DNA from: Clostridiales bacterium
Lineage (GTDB): Bacteria; Bacillota; Clostridia; Oscillospirales; QAMX01
Assembly: GCA_003149835.1 (NCBI GenBank)
Contig: QAMX01000092.1
Location: 1 to 7,717, forward strand
Reading direction: 5' to 3'
Length of the DNA stretch: 7,717 nt
In this document: one piece after another, positions 1-5,219 of the stretch
Position numbering within the stretch: position 1 is the first letter of the stretch
How the letters are laid out: every line of letters starts with the position of its first letter
Program-made: the position numbers and the translations under genes
Notes under the pieces: generated by a model
Seen by the model: only the letters and a program-made list of their open reading frames with translations
Databases searched by the model: none
Told to the model about the DNA's origin: nothing

Positions 1-257
1 AAAAACGAATCGATTGTATGAAATTGAAGAAAGACGGCGGTATCCACAGCGGTTTAGACGTTCAGAAACGAGGCGGTGGACCAACGCGCGGCGCTTCTTC
101 ACCGGCGGAGCCGGTCGGCTCCGGTTGAAAGGTGACGACAAATCACGAACAGGCGATACGTTCCCGCGGATGCGCGGAACCGCCTGCGCTTAGCTTTGCA
201 TCCTGTATACCTGTATAGACCGTCGGACAGCATTCGCCCAATCTGCACAGCGGCGCG

Positions 258-818
258 TTAGCGGACGAGAGCGGAGCATGTCGTGAATTCTCTCTGTACA
301 AGCTGGACGACGCGTTGCCGCAGCTCGCTGAGCCGCGCGCTTACCGACTGATACGGCTTGCCGGTAGCCTCGGCAATCTGCGCAATCGTCAGCCGGTCAA
401 CATAGCGGAGCCGGTAGAGTTTCTGCGCTTCCGCGCCGAGCCGGGAAAGGACTTTGGCCGGAAGATTTTCTGTGTAAACCGTCTGATAGAGAATCGTTTC
501 GATCACATCCTCCTCAAAACAGGTAGAGGCCGTATCATGCAGATCTTCAAGCGGCGCATGACGCGCCTGATCCTTTCGCGCGCGGCGCGCGACGTTGCGC
601 GCAATCTGGTACAGATACAGCTCGGGAGACAAAAACAATTCCATTTCATCCGCCTTTTCACAGGCGATGGCAAACGTCACGGCGACGCATTCCTCGATTT
701 CCTGCCGGCATGAAGCGCAGTAGAGCGACCGGACGATCTGCGCCACACGGCTTGCGTGCGTCAGATACAATGTTTCAATGAAACTGCGCTGCGATGTTGT
801 CAACGGATTATGCCGCAT
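258..818 (-). CDS. Small ECF-like sigma-70 family RNA polymerase sigma factor
   Basis: This 186-residue protein looks like a two-domain sigma factor that would direct core RNA polymerase to a set of promoters in the cytoplasm. Residues about 12-83 resemble sigma region 2, with the acidic helix around EIEECVAVTF (40-49) and the aromatic/basic segment LYLYQIARNVARR (67-79), where -10 recognition and melting normally sit. Residues about 118-172 resemble region 4, with a helix-turn-helix at LTIAQIAEATGKPYQSVSAR (143-162). Length is typical of ECF-type factors. The ATG is preceded by a strong site, AGGAGGAGG (about 826-834), which supports this start. It is a single gene downstream of the purine terminator, with its own candidate promoter, so it is probably transcribed separately. 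No anti-sigma gene is visible in the 257 nt left in the window. Cysteines at 34, 37, 44 and 53 within region 2 are unusual. The family assignment is fairly secure; subgroup and regulon are unknown. Confidence 0.85.
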   Translation of the reverse strand: MRHNPLTTSQRSFIETLYLTHASRVAQIVRSLYCASCRQEIEECVAVTFAIACEKADEMELFLSPELYLYQIARNVARRARKDQARHAPLEDLHDTASTCFEEDVIETILYQTVYTENLPAKVLSRLGAEAQKLYRLRYVDRLTIAQIAEATGKPYQSVSARLSELRQRVVQLVQREFTTCSALVR

Positions 819-847
819 TGTTACCCCTCCTCCTATTCTATGAATTT

Positions 848-876
848 ATCATATCATATTTAAATATAAAAATCAA
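848..876 (-). promoter_or_regulatory. Candidate sigma-A-type promoter for the sigma factor gene
   Basis: On the minus strand a -35-like TTGATT (871-876) is separated by exactly 17 bp from a -10-like TATGAT (848-853). That is 4/6 and 5/6 matches to the TTGACA/TATAAT consensus. Transcription would start near 841, giving a leader of roughly 23 nt that carries the AGGAGGAGG ribosome site. A second TATGAT overlaps at 853-858 but would have only a 12-bp spacer. The region is very AT-rich, so chance matches are likely, and the call is inference from spacing and position. Confidence 0.45.
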
Positions 877-1207
877 ATATATAAATACATATGCCTAAAA
901 TATTTTGAAAAACCGCATGATTGAAAAAAAGACAACTCAAAAAACGCGGAATTAGAGATTTAATAGATAAAAAATATGGGAATAGAGCGGAAAAACGGAC
1001 TGGAATATTCGATTTATAGAGATGGATGGAACGAGCGGGAAATAATCACTCAGCCAGCTGCTGCATTTGGGCGTCCTGAATCGTATGAACCCTCGGCAGA
1101 TGGACACATATAGATTTGCGCCGTGCTGAGAGGAAACACGACGGCGCCGGAGGCATAGCCGGAGTTTCAGGCGCGCGTCAGGCGGAAGCGAGCGGCAATC
1201 AAGTTGC

Positions 1208-1265
1208 AAAAAAACTCCCCACACAAGCACTTCGGCAGATGCACAGCGCTTGTGTGAGGAGTTTT
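1208..1265 (-). terminator. Rho-independent terminator of the purine cluster, after purD
   Basis: Arms 1248-1265 and 1211-1228 form an 18-bp stem enclosing a 19-nt loop. Minus-strand transcripts then run into seven consecutive U (1208-1214, the first four of which pair with the A run at the stem base). Seventeen positions are Watson-Crick. The remaining one (1219/1257) is a G-U wobble in minus-strand RNA but a C/A mismatch in plus-strand RNA, which agrees with termination of leftward transcription. The stem begins 49 nt beyond the purD stop. An A/U-rich base on both sides might give some activity in the other direction, but no plus-strand gene needs it. Confidence 0.92.
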
Positions 1266-1314
1266 CATATAACAGCCGTTCGCTCCGGCGAAGCACCGGC
1301 AGCACAGAAAAACG

Positions 1315-2571
1315 TCAGCGGCGGCCGATATCGCGGCGGATGAACATGTCGGTAAAACGGACGCGGTCGACAGAGGCATAGGCGCGCGCGATCGCCTTGT
1401 CGAGCGTATCCGCTTTCGCGGTCACGCTCAGTACGCGCCCTCCGGCGGTATAAAACCATCCGTCTTTGTATTTTGTCCCCGCATGACAGACAAGCGCGCC
1501 GTCGCGCTTAACGTCGTCAAGGCCGAAGATCTCGTACCCCGTCTTGTATTTTCCGGGATAACCGCCGCTGGCGGCGACGACGCACGCGGTATGCGCGTTT
1601 TCCCAGCGGATATCGACTGCTTCGAGGCGTTCGTCGATGATGGCTTCCATGATTTCCAACAGGCTCGTCTGCAAAAGCGGCAGCACGGCCTGCGTCTCCG
1701 GATCGCCGAAGCGCGCGTTATACTCGATGACTTTGGGGCCGTCGGGCGTGAGCATCAGCCCGAAGTATAAAACACCCTTGAACGGCCGCCCCTCGGCCGC
1801 CATAGCGGCTGCCGTCGGCTCAAAGATCTCCTCCATGCAGCGCGCGGCGAGCTCATCGGTATAATATTTGTTGGGGCTGACCGCGCCCATGCCGCCGGTG
1901 TTGGGCCCCTCGTCGTTGTCGTAGGCGCGCTTGTGATCCTGCGCGGAAACCATAGGGCGAATGCAGCGGCCGTCTGTAAAACAGAGCACCGATACCTCAG
2001 GCCCGGTCAGGCATTCCTCAATGACCACACGGTCGCCGGCGGCGCCGAACACATGGCCGGACAACGCGCTTTTCGCCGCTTCCAACGCCTCGTCCACAGT
2101 CTGCGCGACGGTCACGCCTTTGCCGAGCGCCAGCCCGTCCGCCTTGACGACGATCGGCGCGCCCTGGGCGCAAATATATTTGCGCGCCTTTTGCAGGTCG
2201 TCAAAGACGCGGTACTTTGCGGTGGGAATCTTGTATTTTTTCATCAGGTCCTTGGCAAACGACTTGCTGCCTTCGATGACAGCCGCCGCCTTGTTGGGTC
2301 CGAAAGCGCGGATGCCGATGGCTTCAAGCTCGTCTACCAGGCCGAGCGCCAGCGGATCGTCCGGCGCGACGACGACGAGGTCGGGGCGGTTTTCCTTGCA
2401 GAAAGCGACAATTCCTTCAAGGTCGGTCGCCTTGTACGGAAGGCATTCCGCGATTTGAGCGATACCGCCGTTTCCGGGAGCGCACCAGAGCTTTTCCACG
2501 CGCTCGTCCTGCAAAAGCGCCTGCGCGATGGCGTGCTCGCGGCCGCCGCCGCCGATAATCAGGATATTCAT
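1315..2571 (-). CDS. purD: Phosphoribosylamine-glycine ligase (GAR synthetase)
   Basis: PurD is the cytoplasmic ATP-dependent enzyme of the second step of de novo purine synthesis. It joins glycine to 5-phosphoribosylamine to give GAR, ADP and phosphate. The 418-residue product matches the usual length of about 420-430. The N-terminal domain opens with GGGGREHA (7-14). The ATP-grasp region shows KADGLALGKGV (143-153) and EGPNTGGMGA (221-230), and the metal/nucleotide-binding segment EYNARFGDPETQ spans 283-294. The C-terminal domain is complete to the stop. The ATG gives the canonical MNILIIGGGG start and has AAAGGAGA (2581-2588) about 10 nt upstream. It is the last gene of the cluster, followed by a strong terminator. 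Unlike the tightly packed genes upstream, it is separated from purH by 256 nt containing a terminator-like hairpin, so its expression may depend on read-through or on its own promoter. I see no convincing promoter there. Confidence 0.98.
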   Translation of the reverse strand: MNILIIGGGGREHAIAQALLQDERVEKLWCAPGNGGIAQIAECLPYKATDLEGIVAFCKENRPDLVVVAPDDPLALGLVDELEAIGIRAFGPNKAAAVIEGSKSFAKDLMKKYKIPTAKYRVFDDLQKARKYICAQGAPIVVKADGLALGKGVTVAQTVDEALEAAKSALSGHVFGAAGDRVVIEECLTGPEVSVLCFTDGRCIRPMVSAQDHKRAYDNDEGPNTGGMGAVSPNKYYTDELAARCMEEIFEPTAAAMAAEGRPFKGVLYFGLMLTPDGPKVIEYNARFGDPETQAVLPLLQTSLLEIMEAIIDERLEAVDIRWENAHTACVVAASGGYPGKYKTGYEIFGLDDVKRDGALVCHAGTKYKDGWFYTAGGRVLSVTAKADTLDKAIARAYASVDRVRFTDMFIRRDIGRR

Positions 2572-2622
2572 GCGGTCGGGTCTCCTTTCAGTTCAGTAGC
2601 ATAGGCCGGCGCACGGACAGCC

Positions 2623-2640
2623 GATCGGATCTATCCGATC
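2623..2640. repeat. Short perfect inverted repeat in the purH-purD spacer
   Basis: GATCGGAT (2623-2630) and ATCCGATC (2633-2640) are exact reverse complements two bases apart, folding as a 7-bp stem with a 4-base loop. It lies about 50 nt upstream of the purD start. There is no U-run on either side, so it is not an intrinsic terminator. It could be a protein-binding palindrome, a transcript-stabilising hairpin, or chance. No function is assigned. Confidence 0.4.
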
Positions 2641-2780
2641 CCAGACGCCGCGCCGATTTTCCGTCCGTCACGTTTGCTTGTTTGAAAACAGACGGATTCA
2701 GCGGGAAACTCCGTTACGGGCGCTCCGCAAACCGTGCGGATGAATTTTGCCGTCTCCGGAACGCCGGAACCCATGCCGGA

Positions 2781-2821
2781 AGAAAACCGCCGCGCCAAAG
2801 CCGCCGGCTTTGACGCGGCGG
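2781..2821 (-). terminator. Intrinsic terminator or attenuator between purH and purD
   Basis: Six nt past the purH stop, minus-strand RNA can form CCGCCGCG (2821-2814) paired with CGCGGCGG (2794-2787). The stem continues through one U-G wobble (2813/2795) and CAAAGCC/GGCUUUG (2812-2806 with 2802-2796), closing on a 3-base loop (2805-2803). That makes 16 continuous pairs. The tail is UUUUCUU (2786-2780), moderate rather than ideal. The one non-Watson-Crick position is a wobble in minus-strand RNA and a C/A mismatch on the other strand, supporting leftward termination. Because purD follows in the same direction, it may act as a partial terminator that lowers purD relative to purH, or mark the end of one transcription unit. 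Confidence 0.72.
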
Positions 2822-2827
2822 AGAGTG

Positions 2828-4366
2828 TCAGTGTTTGAAATGGCGCATACCGGTGAAGACCATGGCGATGTTGTGCTCGTTGCATTTCTTGATGGAATCC
2901 GCGTCGCGCACCGAGCCGCCGGGCTGGATAATCGCGGTGATGCCGGCGTCGGCTGCGGCTTGGACGCAGTCGTCAAACGGGAAGAAGGCGTCGGAGGCCA
3001 TGACGGAGCCGGCCGCCTTGCCGCCGGCCTGACGGACGGCGATTTCGAGTGCGCCGACGCGGTTGGTCTGTCCGGGGCCGACGCCGACAGTCTGCTCGGC
3101 GTTGGCGAGCACGATGGCGTTGGAGCGCACATGCTTGACGACCTTCCAGCCGAACAGCAGCGCTTTCATCTCATCGGCCGTCGGAGCGCGATCTGTGACC
3201 GTGCGCAGCTCGGCTTCATTGAGCAGCGCGTCGTCAAGCGTCTGGACGAGCAAACCGCCGGCGACCTTTTTGTAGTCGAGCATTTCGGCGCGGAGCGGAC
3301 GGCCGATATCGTCGAGCGTCAGCAGGCGGATATTGGGTTTCGCCGAGAGGATTTCCAGCGCCTCCGCGGTGTAGGCGGGTGCTACGACGACCTCAATAAA
3401 AATCTTGGCGATCTGCTGCGCCGTCGCCGCGTCGATCTCGCGGTTGGCGGCGAGGATCCCGCCGAAAATCGAGACGGGGTCGGCCTCATAGGCGCGGGTA
3501 TACGCCTCCGAAATGGTCGCGGCCGTGCCGACGCCGCAGGGATTGGCGTGCTTGACGGCGACAACCGTCGGCTCGGAAAACTCTTTCAGCAGCGCCAGAG
3601 CGCCGTTGGTGTCGTTGATGTTGTTAAACGACAGCTCCTTGCCGTGGAGCTGCTTGGCGGCGGCCAGCGTACCGGAGAAATTGACCGGTTCGCGGTAGAA
3701 AACCGCGTTCTGGTGCGGATTTTCGCCGTAGCGGAGATCCTGTACCTTCTCAAAGGTCGCCGTAAACGTATCGGGCAGCGCGTCGGTAATCTGCTTGCGG
3801 ATGTAAGTGGAGATCAGCGCGTCGTACGCCGCGGTGTGCTCAAACACTTTGAGCGCCAGCCGGAAGCGCGCCGCCTTGTCAAGCGAGCCGTTTTTCAGCC
3901 CTTCGAGCACGGAGGAATAGTCGGCGGGGTCGACGACGACGGCGACGTCAGGGTAGTTTTTCGCGGCGGCGCGGATCATTGTCGGGCCGCCGATATCGAT
4001 GTTTTCAACGGCCTCTTCGAGAGAGACGCCGGGCTTTTGGATCGTCGCCTTAAACGGATAGAGGTTGATGGCGATGACGTCGATCGGGTCGATGCCGAGC
4101 TGTTCAAGCGTGGCGACGTGTTCGGGGTTGGAGCGCATGGCGAGAATGCCGGCGTGAATTTTCGGGTGCAGCGTTTTGACGCGGCCGTCGAGGCATTCGG
4201 GAAAGCCGGTCACGTCTGAGACGTTGGTGACGGCGATGCCGGCGTTTTTGAGCGCCGTCGCCGTGCCGCCTGTGGAGAGAATCTCGTATCCGAGGGCGGC
4301 GAGCCCAGCGGCGAATTCGCATACGCCGGTTTTGTCCGAAACGCTGATTAGTGCCTGTTTTTTCAT
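2828..4366 (-). CDS. purH: Bifunctional AICAR transformylase / IMP cyclohydrolase
   Basis: PurH catalyses the last two steps to IMP in the cytoplasm: formylation of AICAR by 10-formyl-tetrahydrofolate, then cyclisation of FAICAR. From the ATG at 4366 the product is 512 residues, the standard bacterial length. The N-terminal cyclohydrolase domain shows ISVSDKTG (7-14), STGGT (31-35), DGRVKTLHPKIHAGIL (60-75) and DIGGPTMIRAAAKN (124-137). The C-terminal transformylase domain shows QDLRYGENPHQ (209-219), the catalytic Lys-His pair in VKHANPCGVG (271-280), SDAFFPFDD (458-466) and IIQPGGSVRD (479-488). It ends in the usual MRHFKH. This start matches the family N-terminus and has AAGGAGA (4375-4381) nearby. 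An in-frame ATG 90 nt upstream at 4456 also has a good ribosome site and would add 30 non-family residues. A 232-nt gap separates it from purN, and a terminator-like hairpin follows it. Confidence 0.97.
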   Translation of the reverse strand: MKKQALISVSDKTGVCEFAAGLAALGYEILSTGGTATALKNAGIAVTNVSDVTGFPECLDGRVKTLHPKIHAGILAMRSNPEHVATLEQLGIDPIDVIAINLYPFKATIQKPGVSLEEAVENIDIGGPTMIRAAAKNYPDVAVVVDPADYSSVLEGLKNGSLDKAARFRLALKVFEHTAAYDALISTYIRKQITDALPDTFTATFEKVQDLRYGENPHQNAVFYREPVNFSGTLAAAKQLHGKELSFNNINDTNGALALLKEFSEPTVVAVKHANPCGVGTAATISEAYTRAYEADPVSIFGGILAANREIDAATAQQIAKIFIEVVVAPAYTAEALEILSAKPNIRLLTLDDIGRPLRAEMLDYKKVAGGLLVQTLDDALLNEAELRTVTDRAPTADEMKALLFGWKVVKHVRSNAIVLANAEQTVGVGPGQTNRVGALEIAVRQAGGKAAGSVMASDAFFPFDDCVQAAADAGITAIIQPGGSVRDADSIKKCNEHNIAMVFTGMRHFKH

Positions 4367-4374
4367 AAAAAGCA

Positions 4375-4381
4375 TCTCCTT
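4375..4381 (-). promoter_or_regulatory. Ribosome binding site for the family-consistent purH start
   Basis: Minus-strand AAGGAGA sits about 9 nt upstream of the ATG at 4364-4366. It supports the start that gives the MKKQALISVSDKTG N-terminus expected for PurH. Confidence 0.75.
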
Positions 4382-4464
4382 GTGTATGATCATCCGTTTG
4401 ACCGAATGACATTCCGGCCAAATCAGAGCCTGACGGCTGAAAAACGCTTTTTGCATAAGCCTGT

Positions 4465-4469
4465 CCTCC
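4465..4469 (-). promoter_or_regulatory. Alternative upstream ribosome binding site in frame with purH
   Basis: Minus-strand GGAGG lies 8 nt upstream of an ATG at 4454-4456 that is in frame with purH and open all the way into it. Translation from here would give a 542-residue PurH with a 30-residue extension beginning MQKAFFSRQ. The extension is not part of the known PurH fold, so either this site is fortuitous or it loads ribosomes upstream of the main start. Confidence 0.35.
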
Positions 4470-4554
4470 GCCGCCTGAATACCGGGCTCATCGTTCGCTT
4501 TCTCTTCGGCGGGAAGGACCTTATTCCATGCGCGTTAGGCGAAACGGGATTCGA

Positions 4555-4599
4555 AAACGGCGCCGGGGCAGAGCGATATAGCGCCCGCCTCGGCCGTTT
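4555..4599 (-). other. GC-rich hairpin at the purN stop, possible weak terminator or RNA stability element
   Basis: The sequence starting inside the purN stop codon can fold back on itself. CGTTT (4595-4599) pairs with AAACG (4555-4559). GCCTCGGC (4587-4594) pairs with GCCGGGGC (4562-4569) apart from one weak position (4590/4566), leaving a 2-base bulge (4560-4561). A few further GC pairs are possible inside. In minus-strand RNA the downstream arm ends in UUUU followed by CG, so the U-tract is short. The weak position is a C-A mismatch in minus-strand RNA and would be G-U on the other strand, which argues against a strong leftward terminator. Confidence 0.3.
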
Positions 4600-5219
4600 C
4601 AGCGGATATGAACGACCCGGCCGCTAACGGAAAGCCGCCCTTCGCAGAACATCGTCACCGCGTCGGGCAGAATCTCCCACTCGCACTGCTCCATGACGCG
4701 GCGCTGCAAGACCTGCGGCGTGTCGGAATCGAGAACTGCGACCGTCTTCTGGCAGATGATCGGCCCGCCGTCTGTCTCGGCGGTGACGAAGTGCGCCGTC
4801 GCGCCCGTGACCTTAACGCCGTAAGCGAGCGCGGCTTCGTGCACGCGCAGGCCGAAAAAGCCTTCGCCGCAGAACGACGGAATCAGCGACGGGTGGATGT
4901 TGATGACCGCGTTTTGAAAGCGCTCGCAGAACGAGGGGCTCAAAATATACAGAAAGCCGCAGAGGACGACGAGATCGATTTTCTCCGCCTCCAAAAGCGC
5001 GGTAATCGCGTCGGTATAGGCCTGCCGCGTCTCATAATCCTTCGGGGAAAGCACGCGCGCGGGAATGCCCGCGCCGGCCGCGCGCGTCAGCGCATAGGCC
5101 GTTTCGCTCGAAGAAACGCAGAGCGCGAGCGTTCCGCCGCCGAGACCGCGGCTTTTCTGCCGGTCGATCAGCGCCTGAAAATTCGTTCCGCCGCCGGAAA
5201 CCAAAACCGCGATTCTCAT
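4599..5219 (-). CDS. purN: Phosphoribosylglycinamide formyltransferase (GAR transformylase)
   Basis: PurN transfers the formyl group of 10-formyl-tetrahydrofolate to GAR, giving formyl-GAR, the third step of the pathway, in the cytoplasm. The 206-residue product fits the family range of about 190-215. It begins with the phosphate-binding strand-loop VLVSGGGTNFQALID (5-19). The catalytic trio is visible as Asn107 and His109 in NIHPSLIP (107-114) and Asp150 in AETDGGPI (147-154), corresponding to Asn106, His108 and Asp144 of the E. coli enzyme. The loop SLIPSFCGEGFFG (111-123) is of the type common in Firmicutes. The ATG overlaps the purM stop as ATGA, and the ribosome-site match is modest (AAAGGG about 11 nt upstream), so translation is probably coupled to purM. 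The stop lies at the edge of a GC-rich foldback, followed by a 232-nt gap before purH. Confidence 0.97.
   Translation of the reverse strand: MRIAVLVSGGGTNFQALIDRQKSRGLGGGTLALCVSSSETAYALTRAAGAGIPARVLSPKDYETRQAYTDAITALLEAEKIDLVVLCGFLYILSPSFCERFQNAVINIHPSLIPSFCGEGFFGLRVHEAALAYGVKVTGATAHFVTAETDGGPIICQKTVAVLDSDTPQVLQRRVMEQCEWEILPDAVTMFCEGRLSVSGRVVHIR

Larger units (their letters stand above)
819..1314. other. Intergenic region between purD and the sigma factor gene
   Basis: This 496-nt stretch separates the end of the purine cluster from the sigma gene. From the purD side it contains the intrinsic terminator (1208-1265), then about 240 nt of mixed composition without a convincing gene, then an AT-rich block (about 835-960) with the candidate sigma-gene promoter and ribosome site. 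Longer open frames crossing it on either strand run through the terminator hairpin, lack ribosome sites and have low-complexity, arginine-rich or otherwise unprotein-like translations, so I do not call them. One 45-codon plus-strand frame at 976-1113 is discussed as a finding. Confidence 0.6.

Noticed and set aside
1..102. Minus-strand frame from a GTG at 100-102, open to the left window edge
   Set aside because: There is no ribosome site and the GTG follows a GC-rich hairpin. The 34 visible residues are arginine-rich and unrecognised, so there is too little to call a partial gene.
18..128. Plus-strand frame of 36 codons, open to the left edge
   Set aside because: It could be the tail of a convergent gene, but the visible Gly/Lys-rich residues match nothing I recognise and there is no ribosome site at the ATG.
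101..128. Hairpin GGAGCCG/CGGCTCC as terminator for the sigma gene
   Set aside because: The stem is only about 7 bp with no U-run on either strand. The bulged hairpin at 160-180 also lacks one.
1093..1241. Repeat of TCGGCAGATG at 1093-1102 and 1232-1241
   Set aside because: A single shared 10-mer, one copy in the terminator loop and one in unassigned sequence, is consistent with chance.
952..1305. Open frame of 117 codons on the minus strand between purD and the sigma gene
   Set aside because: It starts near the purD stop, runs straight through the intrinsic terminator, has no ribosome site and gives a Ser/Arg/Leu-rich translation without recognisable domains.
1116..1343. Open frame of 75 codons on the plus strand
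   Set aside because: It spans the terminator hairpin and the end of purD, with no ribosome site and an unprotein-like composition.
2747..4219. 490-codon plus-strand open frame opposite purH
   Set aside because: It is an antisense shadow of the purH reading frame caused by GC-rich codon usage; the purH motifs on the other strand are unmistakable.
4440..4454. AAAAACGCTTTTT as a terminator in the purN-purH gap
   Set aside because: The stem is only A/T pairs with a 3-base loop, too weak for termination, and it lies within the possible purH N-terminal extension.
2572..4598. PurR boxes or purine, ZTP or PRPP riboswitch in the internal gaps
   Set aside because: By eye I found no CGAACA-type PurR box pair or riboswitch core in either gap. 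Such elements, if present, would more likely lie upstream of the first gene, outside the window.
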